A stretch of DNA of 64,000 nucleotides from Chitinophaga silvatica (GTDB lineage: Bacteria > Bacteroidota > Bacteroidia > Chitinophagales > Chitinophagaceae). The translations under genes and the position numbers were made by a program. Location: contig NZ_QPMM01000009.1 in NCBI RefSeq assembly GCF_003419895.1, forward strand, positions 1-64,000, written 5' to 3'. Positions 9,635 through 16,777 of this stretch are shown here, in pieces. Numbering within the stretch: position 1 is the first letter of the stretch; each line of letters begins with the position of its first letter. A model generated the notes under the pieces. The model saw nothing but the letters and a program-made list of their open reading frames with translations, ran no database searches and was not told the DNA's origin.

Positions 9635-10141
9635 CTACTGAACGATAAGCTTTTCGAAGGTTATATACCCATTTACGTTAAACATAAGGGTATATATACC
9701 TGCTGCAAGATGATTTACAGGAATAACAATTGTATTTCTTCCCAGCGCCAGCTCAGATTGTTGCCTGTAAATAGTTTGCCCGGCAGTATTAATAAGCTCA
9801 ATACCAACCGAGGCATTCGCTAACAGATCGAATTGGATTTTGGTAACAGAAACTGCTGGATTGGGGAAGAGTACATAACTTTTGACGGGATTTACTCCAG
9901 GCGGTAGCCTGGGAGAAATCTCCGGCTGCTGGAAACCTTGTGTAAGTAGCAACTTGCCGTCAGTAATTGGGGTAATTACTGGTTCTCCTATGGTATACTG
10001 AATTTGAATATTCTGAATGGTACCACTACCTCCACTACTGGCTACCACCTGCCGGTTTAGGACTACCTGCGCCTGAGATGCAGTGCAGAATGCCAGAAAT
10101 AATGGAATGGAATAAGTGATTTTGGGTAGAAGTTTTCTCAT
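9635..10141 (-). CDS. secreted protein with T9SS type A sorting domain
   Basis: 168 residues. A signal peptide ending ASQAQ is followed by a short segment with TIGEPVITPI...LTQGFQQPE, common just before the sorting domain. The C-terminal ~75 residues form a type A sorting domain (LFPNPAVSVTKIQFDL, LINTAGQTIYRQQ, LAAGIYTLMF, FEKLIVQ). The passenger is very short (~50 residues), so almost the whole mature protein is the export signal region. It is the first gene of the minus-strand operon, with its own promoter at 10214-10244. Confidence 0.85.
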   Translation of the reverse strand: MRKLLPKITYSIPLFLAFCTASQAQVVLNRQVVASSGGSGTIQNIQIQYTIGEPVITPITDGKLLLTQGFQQPEISPRLPPGVNPVKSYVLFPNPAVSVTKIQFDLLANASVGIELINTAGQTIYRQQSELALGRNTIVIPVNHLAAGIYTLMFNVNGYITFEKLIVQ

Positions 10142-10213
10142 AATGGATATTTAACAAAGATTAGTTTTGGTTTCCTATAGACGCACGGATACAAGCACAA
10201 TGAGAGAGGCCCG

Positions 10214-10244
10214 CAAAATTTAGATCATAAATACTTTCGCTCAA
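10214..10244 (-). promoter_or_regulatory. promoter of the T9SS/collagen operon
   Basis: On the minus strand TTG (10244-10242), exactly 19 nt, then TAAATTTTG (10222-10214), matching the Bacteroidota consensus. The predicted transcript start is ~65 nt before the first ATG at 10141. Confidence 0.65.
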
Positions 10245-10603
10245 CTATAGATTATGGATGCTCTGAGGTTAAATGGCTGAGTCGCTCATTTCGCAGTTAG
10301 TAACAGCAGAGTTCATATTATTGTTTGAATCCTGATCGCATTGCTAGTTACTATTATTGCTACTTGTTTTTGAAATACAGTCCTAAACAGTCTGTTACGA
10401 AATTGTATGAAATCCGGTAAGCTGGAAAAGGATAATTAACGGGTGGTGGAATTTCTCTCAAAAATGGAAGAAAGTAGCGTAAAATTGGCTTAGATAAAAA
10501 TAATTATATATGCTTATTATAATGTATTTAAGGCCAGTATTTAGTTAAAAAAGAAATAACAATTTGGAAAACACCACCATTTTATTTATTGTCAAAAATA
10601 AAT

Positions 10604-10611
10604 TACCTTTG
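10604..10611 (+). promoter_or_regulatory. fusA promoter -7 element
   Basis: TACCTTTG fits TAnnTTTG, though no TTG lies at the ideal distance. The stretch TTACCTTTGCCC...CCCAAATTG is almost the same as at the rpsJ promoter, suggesting common control of fusA and the S10 cluster. Confidence 0.6.
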
Positions 10612-10646
10612 CCCCCCAAATTGCATTATTTAGTCATTTTAATATT

Positions 10647-12791
10647 ATGGCAGACTTAAAATTTCAAAGGAACTTTGGTATTGCGGCGCACATCGATGCG
10701 GGTAAAACCACTACCACAGAACGTATCCTGTATTATACAGGTAAATCCCACAAAATTGGAGAAGTGCACGAGGGTGCTGCTACAATGGACTGGATGGCAC
10801 AGGAGCAGGAGAGAGGTATTACCATTACATCCGCTGCTACCACTTGTTTTTGGAATTTTCCAACCTTACAAGGTAAGCCAGTAACAGATACCAAACAATA
10901 TAAATTTAACATCATCGATACTCCAGGCCACGTGGACTTTACCGTAGAGGTAGAGCGTTCTTTGCGTGTATTGGATGGACTGGTAGCTTTGTTCTGCGCA
11001 GTATCTGGTGTTGAGCCTCAATCTGAAACCGTTTGGCGCCAGGCTAACCGTTACCGTGTACCACGTATCGGTTTCGTAAACAAAATGGACCGTTCAGGTG
11101 CCGACTTCTTAAACGTAGTTAAGCAAGTTAAAGAAATGCTGGGTGCTAACCCTGTTCCTTTGACCCTGCCTATCGGTGCTGAAGATACTTTCAAAGGAGT
11201 AGTTGACCTGATCACTATGAAAGGTATCATCTGGGACGAAGAAGGTAAAGGTGCTACTTACCAGGAAATCGAAATTCCTGCTGATATGAAAGAAGAAGCA
11301 GAAGAATGGAGAGCTAAACTGGTAGAAGCTGTTGCTGAATACGACGATACTCTGATGGAAAAATTCTTCGAAGATCCTAACTCTATCTCCGAAGCTGAAA
11401 TTCACGAAGCTATCCGTAAAGCTACTATCGATATCGCTATCATCCCTATGATGTGCGGTTCTTCTTTCAAAAACAAAGGTGTTCAGAAAATGCTGGATGC
11501 GGTTTGCCGCTACCTGCCTTCACCAATGGATATCGAAGCAGTAAAAGGTACTAACCCTGATACTGGCGATGAAATTGAACGTAAACCAGATGCTAAAGAA
11601 CCTTTCGCTGCACTGGCGTTCAAAATCATGACCGATCCTTTCGTTGGTCGTCTGGCGTTCTTCCGCGCTTACTCTGGTCACCTGGATGCAGGTTCTTACG
11701 TTCTCAATACCCGTACCGGTAAAAACGAGCGTATCTCCCGTATCATGCAAATGCACGCTAACAAACAAAACCCTATCGATTTCATCGAAGCTGGTGATAT
11801 CGGTGCGGCTGTTGGTTTTAAAGATATCAAAACCGGAGACACCCTGTGTGATGAAGACAATCCAATTGTCCTCGAATCTATGACCTTCCCTGAACCGGTT
11901 ATCAGTATCGCAATTGAGCCTAAAACTCAGGCAGATGTTGATAAAATGGGTATGGCCCTCGCTAAACTGGTAGAAGAAGATCCTACCCTGAAAGCGAAAA
12001 CCGACGAAGAAACTGGTCAAACAGTTCTTTCCGGGATGGGTGAACTTCACCTCGAAATCATCGTTGACCGTATGCGTCGCGAATTTAAAGTAGAAGTTAA
12101 CCAAGGTGCTCCTCAAGTTGCTTACAAAGAAGCATTGACTACAAAAATTGAACACCGCGAAACATTTAAGAAACAAACCGGTGGTAAAGGTAAGTTCGCT
12201 GATATTCAGGTTGAAATCGGACCTGCTGATGCCGAATGGATGAAAGAAAATGACGGTAAATACTTCCAGTTCATTAATGACATCTTCGGAGGTTCCATCC
12301 CTAAAGAATTCATCCCTGCTGTTCAGAAAGGTTTCGAAGCCTCTATGAGCCAAGGTGTGTTGGCTAACTTCCCACTTGTAAACCTGAAAGTTCGTCTGTT
12401 CGATGGTTCTTACCACAACGTTGACTCTGACGCTATGTCTTTCGAACTTTGTGCTAAGCAAGCCTTCCGTGAAGCTGCCCGTAAAGCAAAACCAGTATTA
12501 CTGGAGCCAATCATGAAAGTAGAAGTTCAGACCCCAGACCAATACATGGGTGATGTTACAGGTGACCTTAACCGTCGTCGTGGTATGCTTGAAGGTATGG
12601 ATTCCAGAAATGGTGTTCAGGTTATCAAAGCTAAAGTTCCATTGAGCGAAATGTTCGGTTATGTAACTCAACTGCGTTCCCTGTCTTCAGGTCGTGCAAC
12701 TTCTATCATGGAGTTCTCTCACTACTCTCCTGCTCCAAATAACGTAGCAGAAGAAGTAATCGCTAAAGTAAAAGGCAAAGTAAACGCTTAA
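10647..12791 (+). CDS. fusA: translation elongation factor G
   Basis: 714 residues, usual length for EF-G, the GTPase that moves tRNA and mRNA through the ribosome. The G motifs are clear: P-loop AHIDAGKTTTTE (~residues 14-25), DTPGHVDF and NKMDRSGADF. They are followed by the domain II-V sequences including GMGELHLEII and the C-terminal MFGYVTQLRSLSSGRATSIMEF. Codon use is strongly biased (CTG, GGT, CGT), as expected for a highly expressed gene. In many Bacteroidota fusA directly precedes rpsJ; here 4.5 kb separates them. A strong terminator follows 20 nt after the stop. Confidence 0.98.
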   Translation: MADLKFQRNFGIAAHIDAGKTTTTERILYYTGKSHKIGEVHEGAATMDWMAQEQERGITITSAATTCFWNFPTLQGKPVTDTKQYKFNIIDTPGHVDFTVEVERSLRVLDGLVALFCAVSGVEPQSETVWRQANRYRVPRIGFVNKMDRSGADFLNVVKQVKEMLGANPVPLTLPIGAEDTFKGVVDLITMKGIIWDEEGKGATYQEIEIPADMKEEAEEWRAKLVEAVAEYDDTLMEKFFEDPNSISEAEIHEAIRKATIDIAIIPMMCGSSFKNKGVQKMLDAVCRYLPSPMDIEAVKGTNPDTGDEIERKPDAKEPFAALAFKIMTDPFVGRLAFFRAYSGHLDAGSYVLNTRTGKNERISRIMQMHANKQNPIDFIEAGDIGAAVGFKDIKTGDTLCDEDNPIVLESMTFPEPVISIAIEPKTQADVDKMGMALAKLVEEDPTLKAKTDEETGQTVLSGMGELHLEIIVDRMRREFKVEVNQGAPQVAYKEALTTKIEHRETFKKQTGGKGKFADIQVEIGPADAEWMKENDGKYFQFINDIFGGSIPKEFIPAVQKGFEASMSQGVLANFPLVNLKVRLFDGSYHNVDSDAMSFELCAKQAFREAARKAKPVLLEPIMKVEVQTPDQYMGDVTGDLNRRRGMLEGMDSRNGVQVIKAKVPLSEMFGYVTQLRSLSSGRATSIMEFSHYSPAPNNVAEEVIAKVKGKVNA

Positions 12792-12811
12792 TTACTAGCT
12801 TCTTAATATGG

Positions 12812-12845
12812 AAAGAGGATGTCTCAAAAAGACATCCTCTTTTTG
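12812..12845 (+). terminator. fusA terminator
   Basis: AAAGAGGATGTC pairs perfectly with GACATCCTCTTT around TCAAAAA and runs into TTTTT. The same loop and a near-identical stem recur at 41840-41873. Confidence 0.9.
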
Positions 12846-12974
12846 CATTTTAGGAAAGCCACCTAAGATATCTGCCCAGGTTCTTACATGAAGGTGCTAT
12901 TGCCATAACAGGAATATTCAATAACTTATCCTTGATAACCTACAACTGAAATTTTACTTTTTGCTAACTGCCGT

Positions 12975-13003
12975 AAGGTCTCTACCCAGTAGAGACCTTT
13001 TTT
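12975..13003 (+). terminator. second intrinsic terminator downstream of fusA
   Basis: AAGGTCTCTAC and GTAGAGACCTT form an 11-bp perfect stem with a CCA loop, followed by T7. About 130 nt separate it from the fusA terminator with no ORF, so it may end read-through or a short unidentified RNA. Confidence 0.8.
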
Positions 13004-13085
13004 TATTTTCTTGATAGAGGGAGGAGCTGCTTTTGACGTCATTCAATAGGAATATGTCATCCGTCTCATCTGTAGCTTTAGAATT

Positions 13086-13868
13086 ATGTCAATTGAGTTA
13101 TTACAGGCACCTCCTACAACTGTGGTATATACTTCGGGAGAAATAGGTCAACTAACTTCCGGCCTTGATTTGATTCTACCCTGCTGGAACCCTTCAGGTT
13201 CCTGGGTAGAATCACTCATAGGACATTATTATGAGATCATTCATCTAATGAAGGATACACCAGTACAGTTGATATTAGTTAATGATGGGTCAACAAGAGG
13301 GTTTGAACAGGCAAAAATCGAATATTTGAAGTCTGCAATTCCTGATATCCAGATAGTTAGCTATAAACAGAATAGAGGTAAGGGTTACGCAGTAAGAGAA
13401 GGTGTAAAAAATTCAAAGTATGCTTTCCAGGTTTGTACAGATCTGGATTTCCCTTTTGGAGTACACGCTGTTAAGGGAGTTTATGAGAGATTGTTGATGG
13501 GTGTTGATATTGTAGCCGGAGAAAGAGGCGAAGCTTATCTCAACAAACTTCCTCCTAAAAGGAAGCGAATCACTCAAATAAGCAGATTCCTTAATAAAAT
13601 GGTGTTGCAGCTAAAAGTAGAAGATGCACAGGCTGGTCTAAAAGGTTTTAATGTCTATGGCAGAAATGTAATGTTGGAAACCAACATTAATGGATTCCTG
13701 TATGACAGCGAATTTATGTATAACGCAGGCAAACGCTCTCATTTAAAGATAGGAGCTGTGTCTGTGGCTTGCAGATCAGATATCCAGTTTTCTACCTTTA
13801 GAACCAAATTACTATTGAAAGAAATGATGAATTATTGCAAACTGGTTTGGGGAGCATATGTAGCTTAG
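13086..13868 (+). CDS. family 2 glycosyltransferase
   Basis: 260 residues with a GT-A fold. The nucleotide-sugar-binding start DLILPCWNPSGSW is followed by LILVNDGSTRG, KQNRGKGYAVREGV and the metal-binding region CTDLDFPFG (LDF in place of the common DADL). QAGLKGFNVYGR and FLYDSEFMYNAGK mark the acceptor end. It resembles dolichol-phosphate-mannose-synthase-like enzymes but has no membrane segment, so it is probably cytosolic or peripheral. It lies 6 nt upstream of a polysaccharide deacetylase, indicating one operon for synthesis or modification of a surface glycan or glycolipid. The sugar cannot be told from sequence. Confidence 0.85.
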   Translation: MSIELLQAPPTTVVYTSGEIGQLTSGLDLILPCWNPSGSWVESLIGHYYEIIHLMKDTPVQLILVNDGSTRGFEQAKIEYLKSAIPDIQIVSYKQNRGKGYAVREGVKNSKYAFQVCTDLDFPFGVHAVKGVYERLLMGVDIVAGERGEAYLNKLPPKRKRITQISRFLNKMVLQLKVEDAQAGLKGFNVYGRNVMLETNINGFLYDSEFMYNAGKRSHLKIGAVSVACRSDIQFSTFRTKLLLKEMMNYCKLVWGAYVA

Positions 13869-13874
13869 TAATTT

Positions 13875-14645
13875 ATGAAAGAAAAGAGGATATTAATAAG
13901 TGTCGATGTTGAAGAATTTGATATTCCGGAAGAATTCGGACAACAAGTTTCGTTGCAAGACAAACTGGAAGTATCAAAGAAAGGATTGCAGGCAACGCTT
14001 GCACTGTTTGAAAAATATGAAGTTAGAGCCACATTTTTTATCACTGCATATTGGGCTCAGCATTACCCCGAATTAATTAAACAAATAGCTGCACAGCATG
14101 AGATCGCTTCTCATGCATATTATCATAGCTCATTTACTGATGCCGATTTGGAAGGTTCCCGTTTAGCATTACAGGAAATCAGTGGACAGATGGTTCATGG
14201 CTTCAGAATGCCTCGTCTAAAGGCTGTTAACAAAGAAGTCCTAAAAGGTGCAGGATATGAATACGACGCTTCGATAAACCCAACCTGGCTACCAGGTCGT
14301 TATAATAATTGGCATTTACCCCGTACACTATACAAAGAGGAAGATGTCTGGATTATTCCTTCCTCCGTTTCCCCACTGTTAAGATATCCGATTTTTTGGC
14401 TGAGTGTTAAAAATATGCCTCTTTGGGTAACCAAACATTTCACTAGTCTGATTCTGAAAAAAGACGACTATTTATCCTTTTACTTCCATCCCTGGGAACT
14501 TGCAGATATTAGTCAGTACACCTTACCTACCTATATTAAGAAAGTATCAGGAATAAATATGCAGAAGAAAATGGAAGCATATTTAAAATTTCTGAAAGAA
14601 AAAGGAACCTTCACTACCCATATAGAATGGTTGAATGCTAGGTAA
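13875..14645 (+). CDS. polysaccharide deacetylase family protein
   Basis: 256 residues of the NodB homology fold (carbohydrate esterase 4). The catalytic-base motif ISVDVEEFD (residues 8-16) keeps the Asp pair; HEIASHAYYH supplies the two metal-binding His; GFRMPRLK supplies the conserved Arg; YFHPWEL near residue 200 supplies the last catalytic His. The FHPWE and SVDVEEFD variants match the subgroup found beside exopolysaccharide glycosyltransferases. No signal peptide, so it likely acts in the cytoplasm on a lipid-linked or nucleotide sugar precursor. Cotranscribed with the upstream glycosyltransferase (6 nt gap). Confidence 0.87.
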   Translation: MKEKRILISVDVEEFDIPEEFGQQVSLQDKLEVSKKGLQATLALFEKYEVRATFFITAYWAQHYPELIKQIAAQHEIASHAYYHSSFTDADLEGSRLALQEISGQMVHGFRMPRLKAVNKEVLKGAGYEYDASINPTWLPGRYNNWHLPRTLYKEEDVWIIPSSVSPLLRYPIFWLSVKNMPLWVTKHFTSLILKKDDYLSFYFHPWELADISQYTLPTYIKKVSGINMQKKMEAYLKFLKEKGTFTTHIEWLNAR

Positions 14646-15002
14646 TTAGCTGAAAATTTTATTGGAGACAACTTATTTAAGTGGCAGAAAATCAGTGTTT
14701 GTTGAAACAACATTCGATTTTTGCTGTTATTGCTTTAGTACTAAGATTAAATGAATATGTTTTTATTATGCGATAAATTTTTTTTTGCATATTGAACACA
14801 TATTACATTCATATTCAGTAGTTTTGCGGAAAGAATAATTGACGTTATGTGAAGCCTGTTTGTTGTGTGAAGGAAACCTCCGCCCCATTATCCCCCTGCC
14901 TTTTTAATTTTCAAGACCATTTAATTTAACGTATAAATAATTGATTTATACTCATGTACTTATTCATTCAACATGTTAATTGTTAATACTAAAAATTAGA
15001 CT
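14646..15002. other. gene-free leader region before the outer-membrane protein
   Basis: 357 bp, very AT-rich. TAGTTTTG at 14819-14826 matches the -7 element, with a TTG 24 nt upstream (longer than ideal). The resulting leader would be ~170 nt. No conserved structure was found. Confidence 0.4.
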
Positions 15003-15599
15003 ATGAAAAGAATGCGACATTTAGCCCTTACATTATCAATCGTCTTATGCGGAATGATAGCAAATGCCCAAATTCAAAAAGGTAATATTATGGTAGGAGG
15101 GGATTTGGCAAACTTTGGGATAAACTTTCAGAAACACAGTACCCAGTTTAGTATGGATATTGATCCTAAAGCAGCTTGGTTTATCGACGACGGCTTTGCA
15201 CTGGGAGGATATGTTAATTTTGGATTATCGACAGACAATCCTGGCACCGATATACACTACGGAGTAGGTGCGCTGGCTCGTTATTTTGTGGAAGATAAAC
15301 ACATCAGAAAATTGGAATTCTCAAAACGGGCACGCTTCTTCGCTGAAGGAACTGTAGGTGTTGCGGGTTTCAATCCTAGCAATGGCGCTTCTACAAATGG
15401 CTTGAACATTGGCATCGGCCCGGGAGTGGCTTATTTTATTACGCCAAATGTTGGCCTGGAAGGATTATTGAAATATGATCTTACAGTAGGTTTTGGTAAT
15501 TCAACTACCTCCAACCGGATTAATCTTGGACTTGGATTTCAAATCTATTTACCATCAGCAAAAGCTAAGCAGATATATAAGAGCGAAACAGGGAAGTAG
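15003..15599 (+). CDS. small outer-membrane beta-barrel protein
   Basis: 198 residues. A signal peptide (MKRMRHLALTLSIVLCGMIANAQ) is followed by KGNIMVGGDLANFGINF and alternating aromatic/glycine strands ending RINLGLGFQIYL, the pattern of an 8-stranded OmpA/OmpW-like porin-family barrel (outer membrane beta-barrel). It ends with a short basic tail. It stands alone, immediately upstream of the small-peptide cluster, and is preceded by a long AT-rich leader. A structural or small-solute channel role is plausible; no specific function is visible. Confidence 0.78.
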   Translation: MKRMRHLALTLSIVLCGMIANAQIQKGNIMVGGDLANFGINFQKHSTQFSMDIDPKAAWFIDDGFALGGYVNFGLSTDNPGTDIHYGVGALARYFVEDKHIRKLEFSKRARFFAEGTVGVAGFNPSNGASTNGLNIGIGPGVAYFITPNVGLEGLLKYDLTVGFGNSTTSNRINLGLGFQIYLPSAKAKQIYKSETGK

Positions 15600-15661
15600 T
15601 TAATTTTAAATGTTAGTATCCCTTATTATAAATGAATATAATGAATGGAGCTAAATTAAAA

Positions 15662-15707
15662 TGAATTAACTGAATGAAGGGTTTTAAGTGATAACCATTT
15701 ACTTTAG
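15662..15707 (+). promoter_or_regulatory. peptide-cluster promoter 1 with conserved upstream box
   Basis: The box TGAATTAACTGAATGAAGG begins exactly 38 nt upstream of the -7 element TACTTTAG (15700-15707). A similar box stands 38 nt upstream of the -7 element in the other two promoters of the cluster. The -33 TTG is replaced by AGG, so this promoter may be weak or activator-dependent. Confidence 0.5.
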
Positions 15708-15712
15708 CAAAA

Positions 15713-15765
15713 TGCCTGTGTATGCTGGCGTTGGGGATTGCTGAAAACCCTGAACAGAGTAAGCG
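15713..15765 (+). promoter_or_regulatory. leader RNA motif, copy 1
   Basis: A small hairpin (TGCC/GGCG around a 10-nt loop) is followed by GGGATTGCTGAAAACC, 6 nt, AGAGTAAGCG. TGCT (15739-15742) pairs with AGCG (15762-15765). Compared with the other copies a C-G pair has become U-A with both sides changed, which supports the stem. It lies 28 nt before the peptide start. Confidence 0.7.
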
Positions 15766-15793
15766 TAACAACGTATTAATTCGTTCCTGTTTT

Positions 15794-15856
15794 ATGTTAA
15801 ATACCATTTTTCAGGCTATAGTTAAGTTTTTAAACACTGTAACTGGTGCTCTGTAG
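15794..15856 (+). CDS. putative hydrophobic peptide 1
   Basis: Twenty codons encoding MLNTIFQAIVKFLNTVTGAL. This is an amphipathic or membrane-seeking peptide with one Lys and a small C-terminal GAL. It is supported less by its own sequence than by its position: ATG 28 nt behind the shared RNA motif, as in three other units, each opening a short peptide of the same character. No recognisable ribosome-binding site, which is normal in this phylum. No terminator follows directly, so it is probably cotranscribed with peptide 2. Possible roles are membrane-active toxin, signal or leader peptide; none can be chosen. Confidence 0.6.
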   Translation: MLNTIFQAIVKFLNTVTGAL

Positions 15857-15890
15857 GAGCAAGCTGCTACCAAAGAATATTTTAGCTAAT

Positions 15891-15923
15891 GGGATTGCCG
15901 AAAACCATGCAAAAGAGTAGGCA
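15891..15923 (+). promoter_or_regulatory. leader RNA motif, copy 2
   Basis: GGGATTGCCGAAAACC, 7 nt, AGAGTAGGCA. TGCC (15896-15899) pairs with GGCA (15920-15923), closing a 20-nt loop. No promoter-like box precedes it; an AGCT/AGCT pairing (15862-15865 with 15884-15887) could be the upstream hairpin. Probably on the transcript that starts before copy 1. Confidence 0.7.
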
Positions 15924-15944
15924 GAATTGAAATTAAATCAGCTT

Positions 15945-16019
15945 ATGATCCTCGATGCATTAAACACATTTCTGAAAGGATTGCTGGCGATATTGACACA
16001 GGCATTAAGTGGTCTATAG
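15945..16019 (+). CDS. putative hydrophobic peptide 2
   Basis: Twenty-four codons: it begins MILDALNTFLKGLLAIL and ends TQALSGL. Leu/Ile/Ala-rich with one Asp and one Lys, so it would be neutral and amphipathic if helical. The ATG is 21 nt behind the second RNA motif. It is the last reading frame before the perfect terminator at 16083-16112. It resembles peptides 1, 3 and 4 in length, helix pattern and the terminal G-L, though identity is low; this argues for selection on character rather than exact sequence. Confidence 0.62.
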   Translation: MILDALNTFLKGLLAILTQALSGL

Positions 16020-16082
16020 TCAATAATGTAAATTATTGAGATCCATAAGTAGGATGCTCTCCGATTTTATCAACTTGTTCCT

Positions 16083-16112
16083 GGCCTCTACTGATTAGTA
16101 GAGGCCTTTTTT
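16083..16112 (+). terminator. terminator of peptide unit 1-2
   Basis: GGCCTCTACT and AGTAGAGGCC form a perfect 10-bp stem with a GATT loop, followed by six T. Confidence 0.92.
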
Positions 16113-16158
16113 GTGAATATACCAGAGGGTTGAACAAAATTTAGGAAGGATAGCGAAC

Positions 16159-16204
16159 TGAATAAAATGAACGATTGTATTTAAAAATATTGATAATAAT
16201 TTCG
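16159..16204 (+). promoter_or_regulatory. peptide-cluster promoter 2
   Basis: TGAATAAAATGAACGATTGT (16159-16178) contains the -33 TTG; exactly 19 nt later comes the -7 TAATTTCG (16197-16204). The same 20-nt box occurs at 16526-16545 with identical spacing. Confidence 0.72.
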
Positions 16205-16208
16205 GCAA

Positions 16209-16262
16209 GCCTTTAAAGGAATAGGCATTGGGATTGCCGAAAACCAATTAAAAGAGTAGGTA
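16209..16262 (+). promoter_or_regulatory. leader RNA motif, copy 3
   Basis: The upstream hairpin GCCT/AGGC (16209-16212 with 16223-16226, 10-nt loop) is followed by GGGATTGCCGAAAACC, 7 nt, AGAGTAGGTA. TGCC (16235-16238) pairs with GGTA (16259-16262), where G-C has become G-U. The RNA should start within a few nt of the first hairpin. Confidence 0.72.
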
Positions 16263-16285
16263 TCACCCGTAGTAAATACTATCTT

Positions 16286-16354
16286 ATGGCTTTACTTAGT
16301 CAACTGCTGGCAACTATCGTTGCATTACTGCAATCTTTACTGGGAGGTCTGTAA
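16286..16354 (+). CDS. putative hydrophobic peptide 3
   Basis: Twenty-two codons: it begins MALLSQLLATIVALL and ends QSLLGGL, with no charged side chain. The start is 23 nt behind RNA motif 3. This unit is complete on its own: promoter, motif, peptide, hairpin, terminator. The ending SLLGGL is shared with peptide 4 and the beginning LLxQLL is also common to both, so these two are the closest pair. A single amphipathic membrane helix is the simplest prediction. Confidence 0.66.
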   Translation: MALLSQLLATIVALLQSLLGGL

Positions 16355-16367
16355 GGATTTCCACACA

Positions 16368-16409
16368 GTAAGGGAATAGTGCTGTATGCAAAGTAATATT
16401 TTCCCTTAC
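16368..16409 (+). other. stem-loop in the 3' region of peptide unit 3
   Basis: GTAAGGGAA (16368-16376) and TTCCCTTAC (16401-16409) form a perfect 9-bp stem with a 24-nt loop, followed by six A. It precedes the real terminator and may stabilise the short mRNA. Confidence 0.6.
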
Positions 16410-16421
16410 AAAAAATTTCTT

Positions 16422-16452
16422 AGAGGTTTTCTATATATAGAAAACCTCTTTT
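16422..16452 (+). terminator. terminator of peptide unit 3
   Basis: AGAGGTTTTC and GAAAACCTCT form a perfect 10-bp stem. The TATATATA loop can pair further, and the stem runs into T4. Confidence 0.85.
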
Positions 16453-16525
16453 CGTTTATGCATTATAGTTATATTATATAATCAATAGAAAATAGACTGA
16501 ACAAGATGATGACGATTGGTGATAA

Positions 16526-16571
16526 TGAATAAAATGAACGATTGTTGAATGAGTGATAGCTTTTATTTTTA
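16526..16571 (+). promoter_or_regulatory. peptide-cluster promoter 3
   Basis: The same 20-nt box TGAATAAAATGAACGATTGT as promoter 2, with its TTG at 16542-16544, 19 nt, then TATTTTTA (16564-16571). Confidence 0.72.
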
Positions 16572-16573
16572 GG

Positions 16574-16627
16574 CCCGTTAATGAATAACAAACTGGGAAT
16601 GCCGAAAACCAGGTAATAGAGTAGGCA
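16574..16627 (+). promoter_or_regulatory. leader RNA motif, copy 4
   Basis: GGGAATGCCGAAAACC, 7 nt, AGAGTAGGCA. TGCC (16600-16603) pairs with GGCA (16624-16627). The upstream CCC (16574-16576) can pair with the GGG at 16595-16597. It lies 23 nt from the start codon of peptide 4. Confidence 0.72.
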
Positions 16628-16650
16628 GTATCTTATTTAAAACCTCTCCA

Positions 16651-16737
16651 ATGGATTTACTTAATCAACTTCTGTCATTGATCTTAGGCTTAGTGAAATC
16701 ATTATTAGGCGGATTAGGTGGTAATTTACCTCTTTAA
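16651..16737 (+). CDS. putative hydrophobic peptide 4
   Basis: Twenty-eight codons: it begins MDLLNQLLSLILGL, continues VKSLLGGL and ends GGNLPL. It is like peptide 3 with a Gly-rich extension and one Asp/Lys pair. The start is 23 nt behind RNA motif 4, and the unit ends in its own terminator. Membrane association through one short helix is likely; whether it is exported, toxic or regulatory is open. Confidence 0.68.
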   Translation: MDLLNQLLSLILGLVKSLLGGLGGNLPL

Positions 16738-16777
16738 TCGCTTTGGGCTATGCCCCGGTACTCATCAGCTTTTTTAA

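Larger units (their letters stand above)
10142..10646. other. gene-free divergent region between surface operon and fusA
   Basis: About 500 bp without a credible gene. It holds the minus-strand promoter at 10214-10244 and the fusA -7 element at 10604-10611. The middle part (10260-10560) is AT-rich with no repeat or structured RNA that I could recognise. Confidence 0.6.

Noticed and set aside
11520..12461. 313-residue minus-strand ORF inside fusA
   Set aside because: It is antisense to a conserved, codon-biased EF-G gene. Long antisense ORFs are a by-product of that codon bias, and the translation is Phe/Ser-rich without domains.
12846..12974. Further peptide module between the two terminators after fusA
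   Set aside because: The second terminator resembles that of peptide unit 1-2, but neither the GAAAACC/AGAGTA motif nor a hydrophobic short ORF is present.
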